From positions 1 through 64,000 of the forward strand of contig CANRTU010000016.1 in NCBI GenBank assembly GCA_947642745.1: a stretch of DNA of 64,000 nt, in the 5' to 3' direction. Source of the DNA: an uncultured Eubacterium sp. Lineage in GTDB: Bacteria > Bacillota > Clostridia > Lachnospirales > Lachnospiraceae. The notes beneath the pieces are model-generated. The model had not been told where the DNA came from, made no database searches, and was given only the letters and a program-made list of their open reading frames with translations. Below, piece after piece: positions 32,948 to 42,474 of the stretch. Both the position numbers and the translations under genes were made by a program. Numbering within the stretch: position 1 is the stretch's first letter; each line of letters opens with the position of its first letter.

Positions 32948-35512
32948 TTATTTATTTAAGGCATCATATATTTTCCGGCCAATATCCGCAGTATTTCTTT
33001 CATCTCTGACACCTGTCCTGGCTATATCAATCAGATCATTGATGCCATGGACATTTCCCTCATTGATTACTTTTTGCTGATTCAAAAGCGCATGATCGTT
33101 TCTTATGATATCCTTCAAATTACGCTTATCATATGTTATATGCCTGATCCATCTAATCGTTTCTGTTTTCAGATTTACACAAAAATACTGGTTACCATAT
33201 GTATAGCCGTACAAAAACTCCTGATCCACGTCAGTCAGAATAAATTCTTTTTGAGAGCTTTCTTCCTCCAGCTGGTTTAAAACTTTTTTTGAGATATATG
33301 ATACAACACAGTCTTCCAGGCTCACTTTTAATGCAGTTGATATATCACCATATGGAAAAATAAAAACTTCTTTGTCCACACAATATATTTTCCTATAAAA
33401 TTTACTTTCCTGTTTGCCGGCCTCTTTTTCCAGGGATACGATTCTTTCCAGTTTCCGGCTCTGTATATTCCATACAGCCAGTCGTCCATCATCATTTAAA
33501 GCATATAGATTTTGCCCATTTCCATTAAAAGCGCAAAAGCCTTTCTGAAATTCTGGTATGTGATAAAAATTTACTTTGTTTTCCGCTATCCGTAGTCTGG
33601 CAAGATATGGCTTCTCCCAACAGGCAACATACATGGAGCCGTCATAATAATAGCTGCCATTGGCGCAAAAATATTCATAATCACACCCAAACTTCGCACT
33701 GTAAATCTTTCTTAAATCAAAATTTTTATGAAATCTTAAATTTGTGTAATCAAATACAAGAATATGATTCCCACATGCAGGAAAAATCCACAGATAATCT
33801 TCTGCAAATATATGCGTACTGCTTACAATGACTCCTCCCCATTCTTTTTCTAATAAAATTTCATGCATGGACTGGCTGGTCAGATCATAAACAGCCATCT
33901 CGTCTGCGCATACCGGAATAAAAAAAAGCTTTTCATCAGTCAAATCCATCGTAAACAATGATTCTTTATAGTTTTCCTGATATATAAATTTGCTGACAAA
34001 CTGTATATCGCCCGTACCTGTGTCTGCCTGGAACAACCCATTATAATGTCTGGGAAGGAGATATAACATATCATCTTTGATCCGGAATTGCCCCGAAAGC
34101 GGAGAAATCCCGTTATTCTCCCTTTCATTATTTATACTTTCCGCCGCCCTGTTCCCGGTTGTTTGTTCTATATTCTGCAGCATTACCGGCATATTTACGC
34201 TCCTGCACAGCCATACAACACTGCTCCAGTCTCCATAATACGCATCACTTAATGCTACTGCCCGGTCCATATCTGCCGTATCGTCATATATTCCCCAGTT
34301 TTCCTGTATGTATTCATCTCTTAACTTCCTGTATTCCTCCCATAAACCGGGTCTCATGGAATATAATGTACTTTCAATCAGTGGATGCGGCCTCCAAAGC
34401 AGCGCCACTTCGTCTTTTCGTTCATAAAATATCCTGAATACATCCCGCATTTTAGCAAGCATCTGCTCATTATGATTCAACAGGGCGCTGATGCTTGTAT
34501 TGTATAAAATAACTTTCTTCATTCCCCCATCTGATCTTCGTATCATATTTAACCAGTCCCGGGGTATCTTCCATTTTTCTTTTTTTGCGTTTAATACCTT
34601 ATCTATTTTCGGTGATCCGGTTCCGGCTATCTTTTTTTCCCAATAATTCCTGTCTCTGATCCCTTCCGCAAGAAGTACATTAATATAAATCTGACGCATT
34701 GCTTCTGACTGGACAATGACTTTGTCTGCGTTAAATACACCCGGAGTGGTACATAAATGTTCCATTCCTTCGACTTCATTCTTATGATAAGGGTTAATTT
34801 CATTTAGTATAAAATATGGAATATATATGAGCTTATCTGTATATTTCTTCAAATTATCAGAATAATAAAACGGATGTACACTGGTTACATAATTGTATTT
34901 ATCATATGGATTATGTATAAAGATGATATCTGGACGGCGCTCTTCAAAATCATACTCTCTGTACCATGTCACCGGTACATATTCTGGATACTGCCCTCCT
35001 TCATAATGCAGCTCACGAAAACTGCCGTCTGGATTTTTATCATAATATGGGATAGGAATTACATACGCATCGCAGCACTCATCTTCCTGTGCAGCCATCC
35101 ACACACTTTCCAGGGAATCCCACATAGACGCTTTATATGGCAGGAATACCACCTCAGTATGAACTTTTATATCATGTTTGATACCATGAGTAATACTGCA
35201 CAATAATTTCTGCATTTCTTCACATGCTGTATGTATCTGTTCATCTGCTTTTGTTGTTTCATATACCGGCAGACTTTCATACACCTGATAAATCAGCTCG
35301 CAATATTTCTCAAGCAGTTTTACCGCAGAAACTCCTTCACTCTCTGACTGTTCGATCATATTACCCAATTCTATTGCGCCCTGCTGACATTCTTCCAGAA
35401 TTTCTTTTGCTTCTTTATGCCTGTTTTCTACAATCAGCTGCTCCATTTCTTTATGTACTGCGGTCAGCGTCTGCATAAAACATTCTGCCTGCATTTTTTG
35501 AATTTTCCTCAT
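32948..35512 (-). CDS. CDP-glycerol transferase-like GT-B with propeller-like tail, 854 aa
   Basis: Residues 1-110 are coiled coil. The GT-B part (about 115-440) has RPHP (374-377) and SDAYYGDWSSV (422-432), the layout of the TagB/TagF-like CDP-glycerol glycerophosphotransferase family. From about 470 to 800, repeated beta-rich blades (RIKDDMLYLLPR, DEKLFFIPVCAD, GNGQNLYALNDDGRLAVWN) look like a six- to seven-bladed propeller. I have not seen this fusion described. The donor may be CDP-glycerol or another CDP-polyol. Confidence 0.75.
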   Translation of the reverse strand: MRKIQKMQAECFMQTLTAVHKEMEQLIVENRHKEAKEILEECQQGAIELGNMIEQSESEGVSAVKLLEKYCELIYQVYESLPVYETTKADEQIHTACEEMQKLLCSITHGIKHDIKVHTEVVFLPYKASMWDSLESVWMAAQEDECCDAYVIPIPYYDKNPDGSFRELHYEGGQYPEYVPVTWYREYDFEERRPDIIFIHNPYDKYNYVTSVHPFYYSDNLKKYTDKLIYIPYFILNEINPYHKNEVEGMEHLCTTPGVFNADKVIVQSEAMRQIYINVLLAEGIRDRNYWEKKIAGTGSPKIDKVLNAKKEKWKIPRDWLNMIRRSDGGMKKVILYNTSISALLNHNEQMLAKMRDVFRIFYERKDEVALLWRPHPLIESTLYSMRPGLWEEYRKLRDEYIQENWGIYDDTADMDRAVALSDAYYGDWSSVVWLCRSVNMPVMLQNIEQTTGNRAAESINNERENNGISPLSGQFRIKDDMLYLLPRHYNGLFQADTGTGDIQFVSKFIYQENYKESLFTMDLTDEKLFFIPVCADEMAVYDLTSQSMHEILLEKEWGGVIVSSTHIFAEDYLWIFPACGNHILVFDYTNLRFHKNFDLRKIYSAKFGCDYEYFCANGSYYYDGSMYVACWEKPYLARLRIAENKVNFYHIPEFQKGFCAFNGNGQNLYALNDDGRLAVWNIQSRKLERIVSLEKEAGKQESKFYRKIYCVDKEVFIFPYGDISTALKVSLEDCVVSYISKKVLNQLEEESSQKEFILTDVDQEFLYGYTYGNQYFCVNLKTETIRWIRHITYDKRNLKDIIRNDHALLNQQKVINEGNVHGINDLIDIARTGVRDERNTADIGRKIYDALNK

Positions 35513-35527
35513 TCTTTTCGCTCCTGT

Positions 35528-36658
35528 CTATGGATGCAGCACATGCGTAATAATCCATTCCTGTTCTTTGGTGGACAAATCAGGATATAACGGCAGACTT
35601 AACATATGCGCATATAGATTTTCCGCATTTTCACAAACTACATCCTGATAACCACGCTCCTGATAATAGGGATGTCTGTATACCGGAATATAATGTACGT
35701 TAACACCTATTCCATGTTCTCTAAGCTTTTCAAATACAATCTTCCGATCGTAACCCAGTACCTGAATAATGTACAGGTGCCATCCACTCTTTACATCTTC
35801 CATCTGATAAGGAATCACAATATGCTCACAATTTTCAAATGCTTCATTATATCTTCTGACCAGTTCACGTCTTTTTGTCAGAAATCTGTTCAGCTTTTTC
35901 ATCTGGCTGATACCAAGTGCACACTGAATATCTGTAATTCTGTAATTATATCCCAGATCCTGCTGTTCATAATACCAGGGACCATCGTTTCTTTTTAACA
36001 GCGTTTCATCCCTTACGATTCCGTGACTGCGGAATAAGCGCAGTTTCTGATATAAGATTTCATTATCCGTCATCACCATACCGCCTTCACCCGTTGTAAT
36101 TGTTTTGACTGGATGAAAACTAAAAACAGTCATATCAGACAGACTGCCGATCCTCTTTCCTTTATACTCCGAACCAAGTGCATGCGCTCCATCTTCAATC
36201 ACGAGCAGGTGATGCTCTTTCGCTATTTTATGTATTTCATCCATATTACATGGCTGCCCTGCCAGATGAACCGCTATAATTGCTTTTGTCCTCCCGGTTA
36301 TTTTGCGCCTGATATCCTGCGGATCAATATTGTATGTTTTTGCGTCAATATCAGCAAACACCGGTGTACCTCCACAATACAGTACACAGTTCGCAGAAGC
36401 GGCAAAAGTAATCGGGGATAAAATAACCTCATCTCCCGGTTGAATACCCGCCGCAAAACATGCCGCATGTAAAGCTGCCGTCCCATTTGATACTGCAACC
36501 GCATATTCAGCTCCGACATACTCTGCAACTATCTGTTCAAATTCTTCTATCTTCGGTCCGGTTGTGAGATAATCAGACCTGAGTACTTCCGCAACCGCAC
36601 AAACATCATCTTCCTCTATACATTGTCTTCCGTAAGGAATATATTTTCCTTCCAACAT
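35528..36658 (-). CDS. pseC: UDP-4-keto-6-deoxy-sugar aminotransferase (PseC-like), 376 aa
   Basis: A DegT/DnrJ/EryC1/StrS aminotransferase: VAVSNGTAALHAACFAAG, ITFAASANCVLYCGG, and the PLP Lys185 in FHPVKTITTGEGG. TFAASANC and HPVKTITTGEGG are typical of PseC. It aminates the 4-keto sugar made by PseB. It is separated from its upstream neighbour by a terminator hairpin at 36722-36776 and probably starts the second transcription unit. Confidence 0.85.
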   Translation of the reverse strand: MLEGKYIPYGRQCIEEDDVCAVAEVLRSDYLTTGPKIEEFEQIVAEYVGAEYAVAVSNGTAALHAACFAAGIQPGDEVILSPITFAASANCVLYCGGTPVFADIDAKTYNIDPQDIRRKITGRTKAIIAVHLAGQPCNMDEIHKIAKEHHLLVIEDGAHALGSEYKGKRIGSLSDMTVFSFHPVKTITTGEGGMVMTDNEILYQKLRLFRSHGIVRDETLLKRNDGPWYYEQQDLGYNYRITDIQCALGISQMKKLNRFLTKRRELVRRYNEAFENCEHIVIPYQMEDVKSGWHLYIIQVLGYDRKIVFEKLREHGIGVNVHYIPVYRHPYYQERGYQDVVCENAENLYAHMLSLPLYPDLSTKEQEWIITHVLHP

Positions 36659-36721
36659 AAAACACCGCTTCCCGACTCATTTTTTATTGCCTTTAATCTG
36701 GTGAAAAACTATTCTGTTCCT

Positions 36722-36776
36722 GAAAAAAAATTTCCTGATATATTTTCCTTTGTCTTATATTTCATATATCAGGAAA
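36722..36776 (-). terminator. Internal terminator of the glycan locus
   Basis: Stem arms at 36731-36743 and 36764-36776 are exact 13-bp complements (TTTCCTGATATAT), with a 20-nt loop. Read on the minus strand, eight T follow. It lies 3 bp past the GNAT gene stop and would end transcription coming from pseB. Confidence 0.8.
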
Positions 36777-36778
36777 CT

Positions 36779-37243
36779 TTAAATGCTGAATGATCGCTCC
36801 AGTTTATATTCATATGCCCTGTATATCTCACAAAAGCCATTGTCAGCAAAACAATGAATTGATACATCGTTTTCCGGTTTCACTTTGCCTGTAATTTTTT
36901 TTATATCCGGGAAATCACGTTTTACTGTTTCTGTTAACAAACGGATAATCTCTTTCCCATATCCTTTTCCACGATATTTAACCGCAATACTATAGTCTGC
37001 CTCAGCACAACCATCACAAATACCTATTCTGATCTGGCCAATGTTACTGGTTCCATCCGTCAGGATATACTGGCTCTGCGTTTCATCAGCAAGAAGTTTT
37101 TTGAACCATCTCTGATGCTCTTCATAACTAATCTTTTCAGTATGAAACGCATTCTTTCTTACACTTTTATCGTTGGCCCATTCCAGTAACAGATCCATGT
37201 CCGCAGGCTCAGCTTTTCTTAAATAAAGCGTTTTATGATTCAT
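36779..37243 (-). CDS. GNAT N-acetyltransferase (PseH-like), 154 aa
   Basis: A single GNAT domain: LRKAEPADMDLLLEWAND at the start, acetyl-CoA loop YRGKGYGKEII, and GFCEIYRAYEYKL at the end. PseH N-acetylates the 4-amino group of the PseC product; this gene or the one at 46449 would do so. It overlaps the ATP-grasp gene as ATGA, so its translation depends on the reading frame downstream of the G10 tract. Confidence 0.8.
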   Translation of the reverse strand: MNHKTLYLRKAEPADMDLLLEWANDKSVRKNAFHTEKISYEEHQRWFKKLLADETQSQYILTDGTSNIGQIRIGICDGCAEADYSIAVKYRGKGYGKEIIRLLTETVKRDFPDIKKITGKVKPENDVSIHCFADNGFCEIYRAYEYKLERSFSI

Positions 37244-38274
37244 GCGGCACCTCTTTTACAAAGACGGTATTTGTAATATATTTTATACTGACCTGACTTA
37301 GTATACCCCCCCCCCGCACTTACATCTGCGCAGGTTAATGGCGATATGACAATATCGTCAGTTACTTTTACCCCTACATATCCCACCGGACTTTTATATG
37401 ACATATTTATACTTTCACCATCTGACAATTTAAGCCACCAGACAGCATCTTTGAATCCCATTTTATGACGAAATCCTGTTGTACTTGATAATCTTGGATT
37501 AATTTCGAATATATAAAACTTTCCATTTTCTTCTCTGATCTGAATATTTATGCTCCCCCTTAATCCAAATACCCTGGCAACTGAGTCCGCAATGTGCTCT
37601 ATTTCCGGAATATTACAGCATATAATTTCCACACTCATACCCCCCGGACCCAGCTTTCGTTTATAAATGACAGATACAGTCTGTACTCCGTCTGAAAAAA
37701 CACCTACCGTATACTCTTTGTCTTCATTACCAATATACTGCTGGCATATCATGCCCTCTTTATCAGTTTCAAGCCACCGGGCCTCGTTGTTTATAATCCC
37801 CAATGATGAACTGCCACTGCCTGAATCTGCCTTTACAACAAACGGATAATCAAACTGCCCTGCGTAGTCTGCCGCAAGACAGGATACAGGCGCAGGTATG
37901 TGATGGTCTGTCAGGAAACAGGCAGTCTTGTACTTACTTGTACAAATATCTATGATAGTATGATTATTGATAACCAGCTTCACATCATTTTCATCAAAGA
38001 ACTTCCTGTAACAATCGGCAATGATAATTTCCGGTTCTGTTGTTGGTATAAAATGTGTGATACCGTTCTTTTTTATGTAATTTTTAATAAACTCCATATA
38101 TCCGGCATCTGTATATGGCGGGACTACATCCGCTCTGTGTATGCTGCACATATACGGAGTGTATTTCTTTATATCCACTCCATATATCAGGTCGTCCGGA
38201 CAGTCTTCCAGAATACACCGTATCACTGCACACGCCACATCACCGCCAATGCCTGTTATTAATATTTTTCTCAT
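37240..38274 (-). CDS. ATP-grasp ligase with G10 tract, 344 aa
   Basis: The N-terminal pre-ATP-grasp region starts ILITGIGGDVACAVIRCI. The ATP-grasp core has YPFVVKADSGSGSSSLGII (ATP-binding loop), ICQQYIGNEDKEYTVGVF and FEINPRLSSTTGFRHKM (metal ligands in E-x-N-P-R). The family is PylC/CarB-like carboxylate-amine ligases. It could attach an amino acid to an amino sugar. A run of ten G (complement of 37306-37315) at codons 316-319 makes the last 25 residues and the downstream overlap frame-sensitive. Confidence 0.85.
   Translation of the reverse strand: MRKILITGIGGDVACAVIRCILEDCPDDLIYGVDIKKYTPYMCSIHRADVVPPYTDAGYMEFIKNYIKKNGITHFIPTTEPEIIIADCYRKFFDENDVKLVINNHTIIDICTSKYKTACFLTDHHIPAPVSCLAADYAGQFDYPFVVKADSGSGSSSLGIINNEARWLETDKEGMICQQYIGNEDKEYTVGVFSDGVQTVSVIYKRKLGPGGMSVEIICCNIPEIEHIADSVARVFGLRGSINIQIREENGKFYIFEINPRLSSTTGFRHKMGFKDAVWWLKLSDGESINMSYKSPVGYVGVKVTDDIVISPLTCADVSAGGGYTKSGQYKIYYKYRLCKRGAA
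37306..37315 (-). repeat. G10 homopolymer in ATP-grasp gene
   Basis: Ten consecutive C on the plus strand, read as G10 in the gene. Ten keeps the frame to the ATGA overlap with the next gene. Nine gives another 27-residue tail. Eleven stops three codons later. Confidence 0.85.
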
Positions 38275-38966
38275 ATCCCATTCTTTCTTTGTAATACTTC
38301 TGCCAGGTATTTATGATCCGGATCATCCGCCTTTATTCTGTCAGTCAGAGCTTCCACATCAATTTCTACTTTTTTAAAATCTGCCTGTCTGCTGTCTGTA
38401 TCGTATACACAATAGGAAAACCCTTTCCCATCTCTTGGCTGACCGAGAGAGCCCGGATTAATCCATATATGGTCTTTATCTTTTCTATACAATTGATAAT
38501 GTGTGTGTCCGCAAATAATAATTGCATTGTCTCTCATATTTTTTACAGACTTCACAGAAGTATCCGGATATATTCTTCCTTCCAGCAGATTATATGGCGC
38601 TCCATGCTGGATTGCCATAGTCATTCCCTTTTCAGGCTTTATCCGGACACACCATGACATACTTTTAAGATATTCCAATACTTTTATACTCTTAATTCTG
38701 TATGAGGAACCATATTGACCAGCAAGCCTGTCCGTCATATCTTTGTCAGAAAAAGAATCAATATAGTACTGATCATGATTTCCCCGCACAGAAATCAGGC
38801 CATCCAGTCCGGTTAACAATTCTGCGCATTCCTCAAAATCATAATAATATCCAGCCAGATCTCCACAAAAAATGAACAGCCTGCCGCTTTTTTGATTTTC
38901 TCTCTCAAGCATTTTCCTGAGCGCATCCGCATTGCCATGAATATCTGAAAATATGACCAGTTCCAT
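38271..38966 (-). CDS. Metallophosphoesterase, 231 aa
   Basis: Calcineurin-like motifs appear in order: VIFSDIHGNADAL, FCGDLAGYYYD, VRGNHDQYY, QHGAPYN and CGHTHYQ, then NPGSLGQPRDG. The YfcE/serine-threonine-like small phosphoesterase layout is complete. In this locus it could dephosphorylate a 9-phosphate sugar or a phosphosugar intermediate. It overlaps the ATP-grasp start by 4 bp. Confidence 0.9.
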   Translation of the reverse strand: MELVIFSDIHGNADALRKMLERENQKSGRLFIFCGDLAGYYYDFEECAELLTGLDGLISVRGNHDQYYIDSFSDKDMTDRLAGQYGSSYRIKSIKVLEYLKSMSWCVRIKPEKGMTMAIQHGAPYNLLEGRIYPDTSVKSVKNMRDNAIIICGHTHYQLYRKDKDHIWINPGSLGQPRDGKGFSYCVYDTDSRQADFKKVEIDVEALTDRIKADDPDHKYLAEVLQRKNGI

Positions 38967-38979
38967 GCCGTCACACCCG

Positions 38980-39714
38980 CTATCTGTATTTTTCTTTTAT
39001 ACTTTTTGCTTTCCAATCGCTAATATAGTTTTGTATCACATATCCAGCCACATCCGGCGCAGCATGTAACAGACCGCTTTCTTTATATGCCAGAAATTTA
39101 TCATGTTCTGCAAACATACCGCTAACAGAATCTCTGATATAATCCTGCATTTTCGTATCAACTACTCCCGGATCAAACAAAACTACCTTACAGCAATCAT
39201 CTTCTACGGCCAGTGTCTGTAAAAACATACTCAGATACGCTTTTGACGCACAATATAGCGACCAGCCCGCAACCGGTCTGTAAGCCGCACCACTGTCAAA
39301 CTGTATGATCCGGAGCGGAATGTCATATCGTTTACACATACATACCACACAATCCACTATAACCGCCTGGGATGCCACATTTACAGTAATATTTTTGACA
39401 ATCCCTTTTCCGAGAATCCCGACTCCTTCTATTGGCGCTATGGCCGCCGCCGCAAGAACAAGCACTATCTCTTCTGTATGTCCCGCCTCTTTACAAATCC
39501 ACTGTGCAATTTTTGTTCGTAATCCGTCATACTTTACACTATTTTCCAGATCAAACTGTATCGACAAAATCTCTTTTTTTGAAGAAACTGTAATTTTATT
39601 CCTCACAATACAGCATATTGACAGCTCTTCTTCAATATTTCCCAATTGGTTTACAATACATGAACCAATTCCACCAGTAGCTCCGGTAATCAGAATCTTT
39701 CTCATTTTTCCCAT
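38980..39714 (-). CDS. Short-chain dehydrogenase/reductase, 244 aa
   Basis: The cofactor loop ITGATGGIGSCIVNQLG is near the N-terminus. The active-site YCASK follows RPVAGWSL, and FDPGVVDTKMQ closes the core. The translation start could be Met1 (39714) or Met4 (39705), and the latter looks more typical of the family. It probably reduces or epimerises a sugar intermediate. PtmA of Campylobacter flagellar loci is a comparable SDR. Confidence 0.85.
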   Translation of the reverse strand: MGKMRKILITGATGGIGSCIVNQLGNIEEELSICCIVRNKITVSSKKEILSIQFDLENSVKYDGLRTKIAQWICKEAGHTEEIVLVLAAAAIAPIEGVGILGKGIVKNITVNVASQAVIVDCVVCMCKRYDIPLRIIQFDSGAAYRPVAGWSLYCASKAYLSMFLQTLAVEDDCCKVVLFDPGVVDTKMQDYIRDSVSGMFAEHDKFLAYKESGLLHAAPDVAGYVIQNYISDWKAKSIKEKYR

Positions 39715-39776
39715 CTTTCCGTATTTTGATATTCCTATACGGGCATGGCGCTTTACCAGTCCGGTACCAGATTATA

Positions 39777-40670
39777 TTATTTCATTTTAAAATACACACT
39801 GATATCACGGCCAATCCCGTTTAAAGCCAGGGCCTGATACAGTTTTACCACATTTTCCACAGAAGCGGAAAACAACCTGTTTTCCAGTCTGATTCCTGCC
39901 ACGTGACACTCATGGCCGGTCTGTTTCTTCCGGTAATTTGTCTCTGTATGTAACAGAAATAAATCTATAGGAAAATCAGACAACGCTGTTATCATCTGTA
40001 AACCCGCCATCTCACCCAGGTTTTTAAGTGATTCCAGGCCAAAGTAGTTAAAATGCTCACTCGTATCTTTAGTTACCCAGAACGCACTGTCAATCTGTCC
40101 CATTTCATACGCAAGATACTGCATCAGTGAAAAATCATTCGGAACAGTAATGCATATCACAGTTGACTTATCGCACAGCGATACAACCGTCTTCATAAAC
40201 TCCAGCGGATCCGGTACATGTTCCAGCACATTGTCAGCATTGATAAAATCATAATGTCTCTCAGCAAGTCTGATTTTTTCGTTATAGAAATCACCCTGTA
40301 TCAGTTTATCAGTCATAGACGGATTATGTGTAGAAACCCCATACGCACTCTCGTCTATTCCTACAACATCCCAGCCATTCTGGTCAAACCAGGCGAGGGC
40401 ATAACCCTCTCCGCACCCGATATCAAGAAAGCCTGGCTTTGTATCCGGACATTTTCCCAACATGGATTTTACAAGATAATCTTTTTGAAGATACAGGTTA
40501 TTTTTGTATTCAAGTTCGCTGGCTTCATACTCGTTCTTATAAAGCGCATGGTTATCCTGATAATATTCATCTTTATAAAATGAATCCATATTCTTTCTAT
40601 ATTCACTTCTTAGCTCATAGTAACCGGCAGGATTCAGAGTGACATCCGCTTCCAGATTTTTCTTTTTCAT
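39777..40670 (-). CDS. SAM-dependent methyltransferase, 297 aa
   Basis: The start at 40670 has GGAGAGGG upstream. The Class I motif reads FLDIGCGEGYALAWFDQNG, then VGIDESAYG, and INADNVLEHVPDPLEFM. It is of the Methyltransf_23 type that acts on glycans. It lies directly after the NeuB gene. It could N- or O-methylate the nonulosonate side chain. Confidence 0.85.
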   Translation of the reverse strand: MKKKNLEADVTLNPAGYYELRSEYRKNMDSFYKDEYYQDNHALYKNEYEASELEYKNNLYLQKDYLVKSMLGKCPDTKPGFLDIGCGEGYALAWFDQNGWDVVGIDESAYGVSTHNPSMTDKLIQGDFYNEKIRLAERHYDFINADNVLEHVPDPLEFMKTVVSLCDKSTVICITVPNDFSLMQYLAYEMGQIDSAFWVTKDTSEHFNYFGLESLKNLGEMAGLQMITALSDFPIDLFLLHTETNYRKKQTGHECHVAGIRLENRLFSASVENVVKLYQALALNGIGRDISVYFKMK

Positions 40671-40699
40671 GATTCTTACCCTCTCCAATTTTAACTGTA

Positions 40700-41734
40700 T
40701 CATCCAGTCAGATCATCTTCGGTGACCGGCTCTCCCCTTTTGATGACCCGGTGACTTACTCTCCCAAGCAGACTTCCAATCTGCTTAGGCGCAGCTCCAT
40801 ATCCGGGACGGATGATCCTTACATTTTCTTCTGTAAACACATCTCCCATAGCAATATCTTTAACAGCAAATATACTTCTTCTGAAAATTCTCTGACTACG
40901 CTCACCTTCTGTCAGACTGAAGTCTGGTCCTTTTGCCGCCAGTCTTGCGTTTTTTACATCCTGTATCATGGATGCATATTCTTCCATCGTCATACTAAAT
41001 GCGCTGTCAACACTTTCTGTTCCTGCCAGCATCACATGTTTTTCAACAACCCTGGCCCCCAGCGTTACGCCTACTACAGCGCCAAGGCTGCCGGCGCTGT
41101 GATCAGAAAGCCCCACCGGGACACCAAACAGCTTCTTCATCTCTGGAATATTTGACAGAAACATGTCGCTCCACAAAGCAGGATATTCACTACAACATTT
41201 CAGGAGAATAATATTGTTATTGCCCATCCTTTTACAGGCATCCAAAGCATCCTGTATCTCATCAGCATCACCCATTCCTGTGGATATTATCACCGGCTTC
41301 CCCTTCGAAGCGGCGTACTCTATCAGCGGAATATCCACAAGTTCAAAACTTGCGATTTTGTACGCTTCTACACCAAGGTCTTCCAGAAAATCAACAGCTT
41401 CCCTGTCAAAAGGCGTTGAAAGAAAATCCAGATTATACTTTTTGCATTCTTTTATTATTTTTTCATGCCATTCATACGGCGTTCCTGCCTCTTCATACAA
41501 ATCATACAAACGCCTGCCATCCCATAATCCACCCTTTATGCGAAAATACTCATTATCAGCGTCAATGGTCATACTATCAGCCGTGTAAGTCTGTATTTTA
41601 ATGCAGTCCGCACCTGCTTTTGCCGCCAGCCTGATTATTTCAAAAATATTTTCCAGCTTTCCGGCATGATTGGCGCTTACTTCCGCAATGAAATAGACGT
41701 CATCGCTGGCTATTTTTTCATTTATGTGAAACAT
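40700..41734 (-). CDS. pseI: Nonulosonate synthase (PseI/NeuB-like), 344 aa
   Basis: The start at 41734 has GGAGGAAAGG upstream. The NeuB barrel contains FIAEVSANHAGKLENIFEII, DCIKIQTYTADSMT, STPFDREAVDFLEDL, IASFELVDIPLIEYAA and VGLSDHSAGS. The C-terminal SAF (antifreeze-like) domain has RRSIFAVKDIAMGD and RVSHRVIKRGEPV. It condenses a 6-carbon amino sugar with phosphoenolpyruvate. IQTYTADSMT favours the pseudaminic branch over sialic acid. Confidence 0.85.
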   Translation of the reverse strand: MFHINEKIASDDVYFIAEVSANHAGKLENIFEIIRLAAKAGADCIKIQTYTADSMTIDADNEYFRIKGGLWDGRRLYDLYEEAGTPYEWHEKIIKECKKYNLDFLSTPFDREAVDFLEDLGVEAYKIASFELVDIPLIEYAASKGKPVIISTGMGDADEIQDALDACKRMGNNNIILLKCCSEYPALWSDMFLSNIPEMKKLFGVPVGLSDHSAGSLGAVVGVTLGARVVEKHVMLAGTESVDSAFSMTMEEYASMIQDVKNARLAAKGPDFSLTEGERSQRIFRRSIFAVKDIAMGDVFTEENVRIIRPGYGAAPKQIGSLLGRVSHRVIKRGEPVTEDDLTG

Positions 41735-41777
41735 ATCCTTTCCTCCAGATGTCATTTATTTCCGCAGCCGTTTTGTC

Positions 41778-42461
41778 TTATTCAACTTTTCTGACCAATT
41801 CAAATGCCTCCGCATAATTCTTCCCGACTGTGGCTCCCCACTTTCCAGCATTAAATTCAAGCATTTTTAAAGAGCGGGGATGAGGAAATTCACACAATTC
41901 CGAACGGTAACATTTCATTGCCTCACATTTTATTCTAAAAAAATGATCTATCTCCACAAATACATTTGGTGAGAAAGCCTTATCCCGAGAGCCAAAATTC
42001 CATTCCGTAGATGAAACAGTTTCAAATTCATAAATCTCTTTTACACTATAATTTCCTACTGGCCTTGTTGCCGTAAGAACCGCTTCAGAAGTTCTCCTGT
42101 GATCTATGTTCAGATCTTTCCCATAATGTGTATATATCATATCCGGCTTTACTTTATCTATGTATGCCTCCACTAATTTGACAACATCCAGCAGATCAAT
42201 CCTATCAAATCTGTTATCAGGCAGATTTTCAAAATAAATGTCTGAATAACCGATAATCCCTGCCGCTCTCACAGAATCATTATGCAGTGCTGAAACCGCT
42301 TTTTCCGGCGCCTGATCCCTTCTTTTCCAGCGGGATGTCTGCCCTTCTCCTAAAATTAGTGCGTATGCTTTATTCCCTTCCGCAACTTTCCGGGCAATAG
42401 TCGCTCCGGCGCCTAATATTTCATCATCCGGATGGGCCGCAACCACCAGTATCACACTCAT
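41778..42461 (-). CDS. PIG-L family deacetylase 2, 227 aa
   Basis: The start at 42461 has GGAGGCAG upstream. The zinc motif AAHPDDE is at residues 8-14, and NIDHRRT provides the second ligand pair. It lies 13 bp after the formyltransferase gene. Together they may exchange an N-acetyl group for an N-formyl group. Confidence 0.85.
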   Translation of the reverse strand: MSVILVVAAHPDDEILGAGATIARKVAEGNKAYALILGEGQTSRWKRRDQAPEKAVSALHNDSVRAAGIIGYSDIYFENLPDNRFDRIDLLDVVKLVEAYIDKVKPDMIYTHYGKDLNIDHRRTSEAVLTATRPVGNYSVKEIYEFETVSSTEWNFGSRDKAFSPNVFVEIDHFFRIKCEAMKCYRSELCEFPHPRSLKMLEFNAGKWGATVGKNYAEAFELVRKVE

Positions 42462-42474
42462 TTCTGCCTCCATC

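Noticed and set aside
36731-36776. Invertible promoter flanked by inverted repeats
   Set aside because: The arms are only 20 nt apart and are followed by a T run on the minus strand, which is a terminator layout with no room for a promoter.
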